DNA of 64,000 nucleotides, from NCBI GenBank assembly GCA_047495785.1, contig JBLDXI010000033.1:1364001-1428000 (forward strand), given 5' to 3'. The notes under the pieces were generated by a model. That model had not been told where the DNA came from, did not search any database, and saw nothing but the letters and a program-made list of their open reading frames with translations. The translations under genes and the position numbers were made by a program. Below, one piece after another: positions 21,421 to 33,330 of this stretch. This stretch comes from Lepidodermella squamata. Its lineage: Eukaryota > Gastrotricha. Within the stretch, counting starts at the first letter, position 1; every line of letters begins with the position of its first letter.

Positions 21421-24400
21421 ATGAGACACCTATACGTATCCACCTTAATTATTTTAAAAATCGCGCTAATTAACCCAAGTCGCGCAACTACAACGGGTTG
21501 CGAAATCAGCAATGAGGGGTATGGTTATAATTATGATTTTTGATAACCGATAAATTAATCAAAAATTAGCAACGAGTACTACTTGACATTCATGACAAAT
21601 TTCGCGCAACAACCGCATAATGTCCCGATCGAAATTTTTGTCACCACCTTCGCTGATATGGCCACCGTTACGGTAGAATCGCTAGCTGGGATCGAACGAA
21701 AAACAGTCTCCCACAACGCAATCATAACGTTTCAGCTACCAAGGCAATACGTGGTGCTTCATAATACCGGGAAAACGTCTCGAGGCCGGGCGGTTCGCAT
21801 TACTTCTGACCAGAAAATCGTCGTTTATGGCGCGAATAAGGAGACATATACTACGGACGCGTTTCTCGCCTTACCTGGAAACGCGATTGGTCAGCAGTAT
21901 TACGCAATTTCTTGGTTCCCGCCGACCTATTTCTGCGAACTAGCCATCGCGGCGACGAGTAATAAAACTCAGGTCGAGATCACCCTGCCTAAAGAATCGC
22001 AACAAGCTGCTCCGAAATCGACTCTCGTCCCGAAACGAGCTGTGAACCAGAGGCAAATGCGTATTTTGAAAAATTTGACTGGCATCGATCCGGATCAACT
22101 AATCGATGACCCTGAGAGCCAGTTCTACGTACCACAGCCGGACAATATACCAGCTCCCTATATACCATGTGAGGTCGAGCATGACGGTCGGGTGTATCGC
22201 AGTGGAGACACCCTGTTGGTGACGATGAATGAAATGGACGCTTTGCAAGTTCAGGCGAAATGCGACCTGACCGGCACGTTGATTAAGGCGGATAAGCCGA
22301 TTTCAGTCTTCAGCGGTAACGACCGAACAGCGATTGGCCCGGGTGCAATCACGCGTGACCATCTAGTCGAGCAGCTGCCACCAATCAGCGCTTGGGGTCG
22401 TAATTTCGTAACAACGCCCATCCCACGTCGGACAATTGGCGACTATTGGAAATTGATTGCGGCTGAAAACGACACGACTGTCACGGTATCTGGGCTGAAT
22501 GTCGATGAGGATAGCCGTGTTTTGGCAGCTGGCCAAAATTGGCTACTCGATTTAGGATCCTCGTCCCACGCGTTCATCTCAGCCTCTAAGCCAATCATGG
22601 TCGCTCAATTCGTGAAGAGCCAACAGGAGGGCAGTGAAGACGCCGACCCAGCTATGTTGATCGCAAACCCCCTGGAACAGTTCGGTCTCGGCTACACGTT
22701 TTCGACTGTTGAAGGCGTTGCGAATCCTTACAAAATCAATTTCATGATGATTGCGGTGGAAAAGGGCAAGGAGTCTGATTTGCTGCTCGACGGCGCTAGG
22801 TTCGAGCCGGCCGAGTCGTGGACTGAAGTTCCATTGTCTAATGTAACGGCTGGTTACATCGTCCTGGAGCCGGGTACTCACACGATCGGGAGCCAAAATG
22901 GAAACGCGCATTTTGCGACCTACATTTACGGGGCGGGAGATCGCGAGAGCTATGCGTACCCTACAGGAACTTGCCAACATGTCCTCGTAAGTATTATTAA
23001 ACGCACAAGTTACCCAGTTGGTTATTTAATTACTTAATTAATTACACGTAAAAAGCGTTGGACGTCCTTTAAAATCGAAAGTTCTCGAGTTTTTTTTGCA
23101 CGATTTTTTTTCGAGTTGAGTTTTGTGCTACTCAAGTTGAGGCTGACGAAAGATCTTTCATTTTGGAGGGCGTCCTCGCTTGTAATGTGGAAATGCCCTC
23201 TAAAGTGCGGATTTTTCCGAAGCTAAAACTGTGCTTTTTTCATCAACCTCCTTAAAAATTGAAGAATTGCCTGCCGAGTTTTATGGAACCGCTCGACGGC
23301 AGAGACAACGACTGTGATGGCAGCATCGATGAGGAAATTTGCGATGATAAGGACGATGATGGCGATGGCCTGATCGATGAAGACTGCGGTGCTGCAACGC
23401 CTATCCAAGGGCCGTCAAAAATAGGTAAATGACAAAATTTCGAATTTTTTAATCTTAAATTCGAAATTTCAAGAAATGCGAAGAACTGTTGGCTGCTACA
23501 ACAAAAGAGCTGAGCTCTCCTGCCCAGCCGGGAAAACCATTAAGATAATTTCAGCCCATTATGGTCGGATAGGCTTTGTTGGCGATAATACTTGCCAAAT
23601 CGGTAACACATTCGATTTCAACGGCTTCGAGGTCGACTGCGGATTCAAAGACATTCACTCGAATGTCGCAAGCCAGTGTGACAAACAGCCCAATTGCGCC
23701 GTTACGGTCAACGAGCACGGCCTCGGAAGTGTTTGCAACTCTGGGCCATGCAAGCCATGCAGCCTTTACGCCGATATTCAATACACATGTCTTGGTATGA
23801 AATAATTCTTTATTATAGTCGAAATTATTTGAAATTTTCACGCTCAGATGAACCGCGTTGGAGCTGCTGGCACCCTACTAGTCGAATCTCCTCCACAACC
23901 CCCGAGCATTGGTCTGCGAGCTCAACTGAGAAGAGACCTAGGAGTGAGCAGGGCTGTCTCAGTGGTCGGAACAAGGCCTTCAATAACTCACCATTTGAGC
24001 CGAGAAAATCCGGATGCGAAACGTGTCTTCCTACAACAAATCGGTTATCGACAGCCGCACCATCAGAAGCTTTCTCAGGCCGGCTCGGCGCGTCGAATCT
24101 TGAGTCATGGTGCCCGGCGTTTTGCGACAAAACTCTCCCGTTCCTTCAGGTCGATCTCGGTGGTGATTTTCTCGTAGTCGGATTTTTGATCCAGGGCCAG
24201 CGTTATCTTGACAACTTCGCGACAAGTGTCGCAATTTCCTACAGCCACGACGGCCGTAGCTGGTACGAACTCCGCGAACCAGCCCAGGCGTTGGTCTTCA
24301 AATTCGACGCGAATAACGACCCTAGGACGATTACCGGCTTTCATTTGAATAGCTTGAGCTTCATTGCGAGATATGTCCGCTTTGTTGCGTTGGACAGCGT

Positions 24401-25611
24401 TGGGTCACCCTGCATGCACGTCGAGGTCATCCGGTGCAACGAGCGTGTCGAATGTGGGCCGTTGCAAATCGCCAATTCAGACGCGTTGAACAAAGCTGGG
24501 CAGATAGATCAAATCCTTCGCGTTAGCTGTTTGTCAAATTTCGAAACGCCCGATGGCTTGAAGGCGTTTGAGGTCATCTGCGAGCGGGCCGAGGGCGGCG
24601 CCGGGTTGCCGGTCTGGGGTGGTAAACGCGAGTGTTCGGTCGCTAAATCTTGCGCATTCATCCCGGCCGTTCAAGATGCGCTTCATGACGCGGTGAATGT
24701 CAAACTTGGAACGAAGGTCAATTACACGTGTAATCCTGGGTTCACCCGATTTGGGCCGGAAACTGTAACGTGTGGCCCGGATGGACATTGGTCTCAAATC
24801 CCGTTCTGTGAGTTACTAATTTAATTCAAAAACTTCTTGAAATTCAATTTTTTTTTTATATTTTTATTTTAAATTTAAATTTAAATTTAAAATGTTCAAG
24901 ATTTCAAAAAATGGTTCAATTCATTTGTTAAAATTCCAGGCTGTAATCAATCTGAGCAGATACAAGGCCGCTGTTATAAGCTGTCGAAGATTCAACTTCC
25001 TTACGATGAAGCCGTTATCGAGTGTAAAATGCGGGGTGGCCAACTTGCTGAACCCACCGACCCAGCCGCGCTTTCTCAACTAGCCTCGCTCATTCGCCCG
25101 AGACGCGATATTGGCAACCGGCCTGTTTGGCTCGGTTTCACCGATCGATTCAGCGAGGGCCGATTCGTTTTCGAATCTTCCCAAATGGAAGCCACTCTGC
25201 CTTTCGCTGGAGGGTTCGCTAAACTTGAAATATTTCAAATAGAAACACCACCTTAAATATTACTATTTTTGCGATTTTTTAAGGTCACCTTCAAGCTCGG
25301 GCTATGAAAATTGTCTCACTCTTGAGTCGCGATCAAGCTTCACTCTGGCTGATTCAAGTTGCTCGAATTCGCTCTATTTTTTCTGTAGCTACAGCACTGA
25401 ACCAGCTGAAGAATTCTCGAACTTTGGCCGAGTTCCCGATCGCGATCCAACTGAATCATCAGGCTCAGGAGCCGAACAGCCTCAATCTACCTCATCTACC
25501 TCAGAAACGACCCAACCGGCCGAAACGACAACCGAAATTCAGCCGCCGACTTCGCGTTCAATTGCTGAATTTCTCGCTGATTTCGCGACAGCGATGGCTC
25601 GACGTCATTGA
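21421..25611 (+). CDS. Large secreted mosaic protein: IgGFc-binding, MopE-like, SUEL lectin, discoidin, sushi, C-type lectin
   Basis: Seven exons, 21421-21518, 21570-22986, 23265-23424, 23474-23794, 23848-24807, 24940-25213 and 25284-25611, give 1185 residues. Order: signal peptide; IgGFc-binding domain (to about 505, HLVEQLPPISAWGRNF); two acidic DxDxDxxxDE-C repeats like the MopE metal-binding motif (DNDCDGSIDEEIC, DDDGDGLIDEDCG); SUEL/galactose-lectin domain (LSCPAGKTIKIISAHYGR); F5/8 C discoidin domain (FLQVDLGGDFLVVGFLIQGQ); sushi domain; C-type lectin domain (CYKLSKIQLPYDEA, then GYENCLTL, LYFFCSY); Ser/Thr-rich tail. The donor ending exon 6 (GTTCGC) is weak, but phase and the C-type-lectin continuation support it. 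Four carbohydrate- or surface-binding modules suggest an extracellular recognition protein; that role is inferred. Confidence 0.82.
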
Positions 25612-26041
25612 AAATTGCCAGAGAAATACGAAAAATAATTACCTTGAACTAGTTTGCTGTCTATGCTTCTTTTTATCCTAAAAATACGATCTTCCTATAT
25701 AGGTATACATAGAGTCGAATAATTCTTCCTCTATTTCGACATCTCAGCATTCTTCCTATAGTTGAATACAGCTTCCGCAAAATTCCACCCCCTAATTTTT
25801 GATGACAATCATTTTACTCGTGAGTATCGTGCATTTTTTGTTGGTTTTCTATTCAGTATTTGCAATGTCTTGAAATAAAAATTTGAAAATATCGCAGCAA
25901 TAAAACGCAGAAAAATTTAATAATAATACGCGTTGTAAAGGACGTCCAACATATACCTATATAAATATAATTAAATTAACCAAATGAGTACTTTGTGAGT
26001 AAAAATTGAAATAATTGCATATATATATATTTTTAATTTAG
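25612..26041. other. Spacer between the mosaic gene and the second cassette
   Basis: No signal-peptide exon, TATA box or IgGFc exon is visible here, which leaves the downstream cassette without an obvious 5' end. It includes a T/A-rich tract with (AT)n near 26018-26030. Confidence 0.45.
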
Positions 26042-28456
26042 AATTGCCAACCGGGCTTCATGATTCCAAACGACGGCAAAGACAACGACTGTGACGGTCG
26101 AATCGACGAGGAAATCTGCGGCGATGGATTGGGTAAGGCTATAAAAATTCGATAAAACCATTTTTCAAAATTGCTAATCTTAGACAATGATGGCGATGGG
26201 AAAATTGACGAAGACTGTGGAAGCACCTTCCAACCATCGACCGAGAAAAGATATGTCCTGCCCCGAATTCAAATCTGCTTCGGCGACCGGGCTGTTCTCG
26301 CATGCAACGCCTCGGCTGGGCAACGAATCCGTATTGTCCAGGCTCATTTCGGCCGAGCCGGTTATCCAGGTGAAGACTCATGCCGATCCGCCAACCCGAT
26401 TTCATGCTCAGGCGAAGAAGCTGACTGCGGCTGGCGAACGGTTCGCGATCACATCGGAACGATTTGCAACACTCGGGAAAAGTGCGAGCTTAAAGTCGAC
26501 TCAGCTTTCGTCTCAGCCTGCCCCCTCGACGCGACGTGCCCGCTCTGCGCTCAATACCTCGAAGTCATCTACATGTGCTCTACCGAACCAGCCGATTGCC
26601 AATACCTGGCGACCGATGCTGAATTTTCGTTCTCAGACGGCTACTACGGCGTTGAGGGTGGTAACGCTGGGGAGCTTTCGAGCTGCGCCTCAGCTCGAGA
26701 GTTCGATCAACTTGACAGTAACGCTATTCAATATTCAATGCTGCGCCGCGAACAGCCGACATGTGATGGCGGGTGTATCCAGAAGCAAGTTGGCGCGTCT
26801 CAAAAATTGGGCGAGAAAGTTTGCGCGGCTTCTTCGGCTTGCATGGACATGGATGGGTTGCCGAGTTGGTGCCCGGAACGGTGCCAACTAGCCCGACCTT
26901 ACCTCCAAATTGACTTGAAAGGTAAAATGACCTAACGTCAATTGAAGCCTTGAGAATTTAATCTCAAATTTAAATTTATTTTCCTAATTTTAATTTTTAA
27001 TAATTTTTAATCAATTTTTCAATTTATAATTATTGATAATTAATTTTTTAAGCTTCGAGCTTAAAAATCGAGGCCAAGATGAAATGCCTGGACGGCGTGA
27101 TCGTTCCAACCGTGATGTTCGGGTCCGAAGGATGGGCGATGACTCGTGAAGAAGAAAGAAGGCTAGATGTCTGCCAGATGAAATGGCTCAGGAACATTAC
27201 CGGAATTAGGCTGGCTGATAGGGTCCGAAATGAAACAATTAGAAAAAAATGTAATACGCAAAAATTATCAACAAAGGTCGCTAGGAATCAATTAAGATGG
27301 TACGGACACGTAGAACGCAGAGACTCGGAATCGCTATTGAAGCAGGTTAGGTATTGGGACCCCCCGGACGATTCGTGGCAAAGACCCCAGGGCCGTCCCA
27401 AACTGCGCTACTCAGACTGCATGAGAAGGCAGTTGAAGAAAATTAATATTGAGAATTGGGAGGACGCCGCTGTATTAGCTCAGAATAGAATTGAGTGGCG
27501 TACGAAATTGAAAAATATCACAGATTGATTTTTGAATAATGAATTCATTTCGCTCATTTTTCAAACAAAAATATCGAATTTTTCATCATTTTCAATACAC
27601 TTTGATTTTGGCTTGACTTAGGATCGACTAACGTTGGTCCTCCTCCGACACTCGGTATGGTTGGAGGAACACCATCATCCTTCAGCCATACCGGGTACAC
27701 CGGAGTGAATTTTATTTCGTTATGTGTACAGGTTTCCTTTTTTGTCTTTTTGCTCTAAACGAAATAAAGAAGATGTAATGTAATGTAATTTTTTAATTAT
27801 TCAATTTTAATTTATTTTCAGGAAAGTTCCGGATTAAAGCCGTAATTATGCAAGGTCGCCGAAACTGGGACCACTGGGTGACCTCAGTGACCTTCGCCTA
27901 TAGCTCCGACGGGGTTCAATGGACGGATAAGCTTGACCCCTACGGCGTAATCCAGGAGTACAAGGCCAACGAAAACCCATTCGACGCTGTTGTGTGGGCT
28001 TTCAACAACGGCGAATTCGAAGCTCGGTACCTTCGAGTGAATGTTCGAGAATGGTACGGCTACCCTGCGTTGAACCTTGAGGTAGTTCGATGCGCGGCAG
28101 CGCTCAGCTGTCCCGCGATTTCGGTCATGAATTCGAACATCCAAAGCGAGCCGGCTCTTTTCGGCCAGCAATTGGAGGTTCAATGCAACCGGCTATGGAT
28201 GACACCTAGTGGCGAGATTTCCTACAAACTAACGTGCCGGACGGATGGGGCGTGGGACTGCGGGGCTAGGCCATGTTCGGAATTGCGAACTTGCGGCGAT
28301 ATTCCAGCTGTGACCGGGGCGTTGCATAATGCGAGAAATATGCTTGTCGGATCGCTGGTAAGCTACGTTTGCCAGGGTGGTCGCCAAATTCAGGGCAACG
28401 CTACCGTCATCTGTCAGCCGAGTCGCGAATGGTCAGCTCCACCTAAATGTGTCTAA
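26042..28456 (+). CDS. Second lectin cassette: MopE-like, SUEL lectin, discoidin, sushi (5' end not found)
   Basis: Exons 26042-26132, 26184-26921 and 27822-28456 encode 487 residues. They comprise acidic metal-binding-like repeats (DNDCDGRIDEEIC, DNDGDGKIDEDCG), a SUEL-type lectin domain (LACNASAGQRIRIVQAHFGR), a discoidin domain (YLQIDLKGKFRIKAVIMQGR, RYLRVNV) and one sushi domain ending PPKCV and stop. It parallels exons 3-5 of the upstream mosaic gene, including a first exon beginning AATTGC after a phase 0 acceptor, and lacks the C-type lectin part. No start of its own is evident. Either it is an alternative 3' cassette for an upstream IgGFc gene, or a duplicate that lost its 5' half. 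The discoidin-splitting intron is swollen by a LINE insertion. Confidence 0.72.
27052..27785 (+). mobile_element. 5'-truncated non-LTR retrotransposon (LINE) in an intron
   Basis: An open frame at 27052-27528 encodes the C-terminal end of a LINE reverse transcriptase polyprotein (VPTVMFGSEGWAMTREEERRL, LRWYGHVERRDSESLL, RPQGRPKLRYSDCMR, then WR). A 3' UTR follows, with the tail ending in repeats of ATGTA. The insertion is flanked by an 11 bp direct repeat taattttttaa at 27041-27051 and 27786-27796, consistent with a target-site duplication. The frame is undamaged, so the insertion is recent. It lies in sense orientation in the intron between the discoidin exons. The clade is not assigned. Confidence 0.85.
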
Positions 28457-29095
28457 AAATCGAATCTCAAAAACAATTATTACTCCAAGCATGGATAAAT
28501 AGTAAATTAATTGAAATTTGGTGAATTAATAAACAAAATTGTAAAGGAACGAGGTGATGAAACTCGAAATCCATTTTATAAACTAATTATACATGTGCTT
28601 TTATGAAATTTATCATCATAAAAACCTATTATTTTTCTGCTCACTGTTGTTATGATGGAAAATCATTCCATTAATTATCGTGCCTCTAGCAATTCTGATT
28701 GTACATAGCAAAAATTTATTGCGGGTAATAAAAATCGAATCGAGTAATTAGCGTTAATATTCAAGACAATTTCGGTCAATAACAAGATAATAACATTGAT
28801 AGTTTTTTGATGAGGTCAAAAGCGCACTAGAAGATGCAAGTGCGCTTGTAAACAATGCGGCCTTAAATGCCCGATAATCCGCAGCCATTTCCTTCACTCA
28901 TCCCCTCGAGCTAGGTGCCTAAACGTTTGTTGATATTATTTATGACACTTGGTTTTGCGCTTTATACGTGTGCTTTATACGTCTAAATTATACAAATATT
29001 TGCGAAAATTAACAGATTTTTATATTAGAGCAATATACAATAGCTGTTGTTTTTTACAAGTGATTACCTCTTCACGGTGTTATAACACAAAGGAA
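28457..29095. other. Intergenic spacer
   Basis: AT-rich, no gene seen. Probable polyadenylation signals of the lectin cassette lie near 28530 (AATAAA). Confidence 0.35.
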
Positions 29096-30341
29096 ATGTT
29101 TAGAAAAATGATTATCTTTCAACATCTGTTGTTGATATACCAACTTATCGAGTTGGCATCCGGCCAAAAATCTGACGATTTCCCGCCGGATCCACGATCT
29201 ATCGGCAATAGGTGCGTAGCTGATGAGGATTGCCTACCTGATTCAGATTGTGTTCTGATATCAACTACTTGCGATTACAAGTCCTGCGTTTGTCGCAAAG
29301 GATTCCGAATAGACCCTACCGATGGGCTATGCAAGCAAGGTGTTACAAAAAAATCCGCCTTAAAATTTCAATTTTTCGCAAATTTTTCATTAATTTGTGT
29401 AGTTAGGAATATAGATCAGCGCTGCAATAACCAGACAGATATTTGCGGCCCGATATTTTCGAGCTGTCAAGCTGGATTTTGCAAATGTAACGACAATTAT
29501 AAAACCGGACCGTCGGGCAACGAATGCGTCCTGACGATGAAGCGATCTTTCGAAGGCGAGCGGTGCTTCGATTCTATGGAATGCTACAACAATTTTGTTT
29601 GCCTTAAAAATCGCTGCAACTGCTACGATGGATTTCGAAGTTCGATCGATGGTCGAAATTGCATTGCAAGTTTGTTGGCCAATAAACCCTCAATAAATAT
29701 CTTTAAAACTCCTATCTATAGGGGAGCTTGGTGATGCGTGCGAAAAAGACTTGGATTGCTCGAGAATTCCTAACGCTATGTGCGGTGATGTTACCATGCA
29801 ATGTCAATGCAAGAGGGGTTATCACAAAATTATTTACAACCACTCGTTGACTGAATCTCGAGCAGCCTGCACTCCGATAAGAGGTAGACCCGCATTTCCT
29901 AATTTTCAGCTTCCTATCGCATTTTTTCCTATCATAGAGCCGGTAATTATTGAGGGAGGCCGGTGCTCGATGTTTGATGCCGAGCCTGTAGCTGGAAGGT
30001 ACTGTCGCCTGGGATATATTTGCGGCGGGTGTGAGCGCAATTTACTGAAAGTTGACACCTATTGCCTAAGGCCTCCAAATGCGGTGACAGTGGCTCTTAA
30101 TTCTCGCGCTAGTGTGATGATGAACGAAGAGATGCCGTTTACAAACGACGATTACGACCTAGAAATCGGAGATGTGAAGCCTAGAAAAACTGGGGCTAAC
30201 AGTTCCACAACGTCTACGACATCAAAACCGGCTGGGGTAGCAAAATTACTCGCAGGATCATGCTCAAATTGGAATTTAAAATTTTATTTGATTACTCTAA
30301 TACTCAGTAATGCAGGAATTTTATTGATGAGAATGTTTTGA
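29096..30341 (+). CDS. Secreted or GPI-anchored EB/EGF-like cysteine-rich protein
   Basis: Exons 29096-29339, 29415-29669 and 29722-30341 give 372 residues. An upstream in-frame ATG at 28949 is less likely. The chosen start gives a good signal peptide (MFRKMIIFQHLLLIYQLIELASG). Four repeats with the EB-module pattern follow: NRCVADEDCLPDSDCV to CVCRKGF, QRCNNQTDICG to CKCNDNY, ERCFDSMECYNNFVC to CNCYDGF, and DACEKDLDCSRIPNAMC to CQCKRGY. The C-terminal half has a short Cys cluster, a Ser/Thr-rich linker (NSSTTSTTSKPAG), and ends in a hydrophobic stretch (FYLITLILSNAGILLMRMF). That end suggests a GPI-attachment signal or a terminal membrane anchor. Function unknown; such modules are common in nematode surface proteins. 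Confidence 0.8.
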
Positions 30342-30416
30342 ACTCATAGTTGCGCCTCTCTTATTTTTTAAATAAAATAAAATCAAAATTCATAGCGAAG
30401 TGTCAAGTTAATGCTG

Positions 30417-32379
30417 CTACTTCGATTTGACGAGCATCGCGGCAGATTGGTACTGGAGTTTGAAACTGAAAAAAATTAAATAAATTTGTAATTAAAAAAG
30501 TATAATAGCTGTGGTCATAATTTACTCTGCTCCTTCGTTGCCAGTAGGATGTTCTTCGCTTTTCAAAATTTCACCGATTGCAGCGCGGCGCCAGTCGCTT
30601 ACGAACCGAACAGGGCCTTATCGCAAAACTTTGATTAAATTTCATGATTTTCGATTCAGGCAAAAATTTACCTTCGGCTCTGCCTCCTTCTCCATATCTG
30701 CTGTAGCTGTAAAGCGCCAAAGAGCAAAGCAGCTTGGTTCCTAATTCTTTTTTCAGCTGGGCCACAACAGGGTTGATTTCTGAAGCGCTGGCTGCTTGGT
30801 CACGTGCGACCTCATCACGGTCATCTTCATAATCTCGATCTTCGTCTTCGTCGTAATATTCATCATCCTCATCTTCTTCTTCGTAGTAGCGTTGCCGATA
30901 GAATCCTCCGCTGTAGAATCCTCTCTGCTTCTTTTTATTCTTCTTAGATGACCCTTCGAATAATGTGATCTGACGTGAAAATTGAGTTAAAAATAGACGA
31001 ATAGGATTTGAGAGCAATACCTTTAATTCTGTTTGATACTCCTGATCAAAACATTCGCGAAGGTAGACATCGGCAGATTCAGCAGCATCGTCATCTCCAG
31101 CTTTGCCTTCAGCTGCCACCTCAATCGGAACAAGCTCGATCTTGAATTTACCACTCGAGGCAAAAGCTTCATAGGCGATTCGATCGGCTCCTTTTAGAAG
31201 ATCGGGCTTTAGCGACAACGGAGCGTAAATGTGCTGTAAAATGAAGCCAACTCGCCTTTTTCGACTCTTCTTCCATTCTTCGAGATTGAATAGGTGATGC
31301 AGAAGATTTGTTAGTTTTTGGTGGGCAGGAGCAAGCGAAGCTGGAATGGTTGGTTTGCCCTCCTTGCCTTGGAAAATCAGATTGTAGGTCAACGCGACTC
31401 GATAGCCAGACTTCAATGGTTTGACCTCATGTTCGCAATCAGAGAAAAATGAGACAGCACGGCATCTACAAATTTCACGATTTTACTGAAATTTAGAAAA
31501 AATCGAATTGATTTACTTCAAAACGCTTTTCGCGAGATCTGGGTCAGAATAGGAAAAAGTGTAGTTCCTATCAGTTCCTTCGTGCCGAACGACCAATTCT
31601 CCGCCGGTGTAGATGCAAGGCAAAAATACGACAATTGAGCCGAAATGATTCGCCTCACGCTGGGTGTCTCGATGGGCCTTGAAAAACGAACCTTTTTGAT
31701 AAATCAGGAGTTTGTAAAATTTAGCCGAAATCGCCTTGCTTCGAGGCGCGAGTTGTTCTTGGATAGATTTCAGCAACGGGCTTTTTGTTGAATCGCTGAA
31801 TAGATCAAGCCACTCCTGGCTGTTGATCGCAACCTTCGAGGCTTCAATTTCCCAGCCATCTCGAACTGTTTTATCCACAACTGTCTTTGTCCCACGGCCG
31901 AAAGGTGCTTGTTTAGCTAGCTCGATCAATTGCTGGCAAGAGGCTTCGTCGCATGGGAATTGAATGTATGAACCGGCGACGGAAATCAAGGGTAACATGT
32001 CGATATCACTCGAGCATGACCACTCATTCTGAGGCAGATCGCCTTTGATGCTTTGCCGATATGAACTTTCGGTGAACTGCTCTTTAGACCCGAAAAATAC
32101 CTCTAAACTGTTAAGGATTTGCTTCTCTGTCATAGGAGGGAGTGGAGGCGCTTCCTATAATACATTTATTCGCAAATTAGTAGATTTATTAGCAAATATA
32201 ATAGTTACTTTTACGGCAGCAGTCGCGCCAGTTTGTTGAGCTTTCGCACTCTTCGCCGGAGCTTTCTTGGCAGCCGGTTTTTTCGCTGTTTTCTTGGCTG
32301 CTGTCGCCCCATTCTCGGCATCATCATCGTCGCCGTCGTCTGGAATAACGATTGCATTTTTCGGCGCGGCTCTCTTCAT
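30417..32379 (-). CDS. 2-oxoglutarate/Fe(II) oxygenase-domain protein, copy 1
   Basis: Six exons on the minus strand, 32209-32379, 31517-32154, 31021-31465, 30672-30969, 30526-30616 and 30417-30465, give 563 residues. Exons 3-6 have exactly the same lengths as in copy 2. The double-stranded beta-helix has the Fe ligands H218 and D220 (FFKAHRDTQ) and H282 (SDCEHEVKP), and the 2-oxoglutarate-binding R292 (GYRVALTY). A Lys/Ala-rich N-terminus (AAKKTAKKPAAKKAPAKSAKA) suggests a nuclear or nucleic-acid-binding protein. An acidic Asp/Glu/Tyr-rich loop (EEEDEDDEYYDEDEDRDYEDD) lies in the C-terminal half. It ends LQYQSAAMLVKSK. Substrate unknown; the closest general category is prolyl-hydroxylase-like oxygenases. 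Confidence 0.83.
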
Positions 32380-32389
32380 TTATCTGCTA

Positions 32390-32870
32390 GTAAAAAATTG
32401 TATATTGCTAACACGTTATAATTGTTTTTAATTTTTGAAAAATAAAGTGGTTGTGGATGGACGAGAATTTTCGCGCGCGATCATTCTCCAACTCAACAAA
32501 TGACACAAACAGCAGCACGTGATCAAGTCTGCGTTGAAATTTTTTCGATGAGTTAGTCAAACCTTAATTTTTTAATTTTCAATGTTGTCCACGTCCAATG
32601 CCAAGTTCTAGGAATAAATTCTAAAAGATAGATTGCTTCAATTAATTAAAAAAAACCGAAAAGTAAAAAAAAGTAGATCAACAAGTGAAAAAGAAAGAAA
32701 TTTTGATGGATCGGATTTTTTGCGTGCAAATTTAACCATTTTTTAAATGTAATTATTTCTTTTTATTTTTATTAAATCATCTTCTTCATATTACACAACT
32801 TCATATTGATTCCGCAAAGAATCAAGGTAGAACGATCACAAATCTATGTTAGCATCTGAATGTTGCAATG
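32390..32870. other. Spacer between the two oxygenase genes
   Basis: AT-rich. It contains the promoter side of copy 1 and the 3' flank of copy 2. No gene or RNA is recognised. Confidence 0.35.
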
Positions 32871-32878
32871 CCAATTCT

Positions 32879-33283
32879 TCACTTTGGCCTGACAAGCATC
32901 GCCGCCGTTCGGTATTGAAGTTCAAATCTGAATTTGGGGGAAAATTATTTAAAAATGCCCATAAATTCTCAAATATTAGTCTTACTCGGCTCCTTCGTTG
33001 CCAGTAGGACTCTCTTCATGATCAGTAATTTCTCCGATCGCAGATCTACGCCAATCACTCACGAATCTAACAGGACCTTTTCAAAAATAATTAAAAAAAT
33101 TATATGTAATCAACGCTACTATAATCAATTGTTTCATTACCAGTCGGTAGCTCCTCCTCCATTCCTTTCATTCTAAAGGAATTAAGGCTGAAAGTACTCA
33201 GCAACCCATCGTCTAACTCCGATTTGAGTTGCAACGCGGTGAGGTTGACCTGCGATAAATCGGGACCATTGTAGACCCATTCG

Positions 33284-33330
<47 letters not shown>

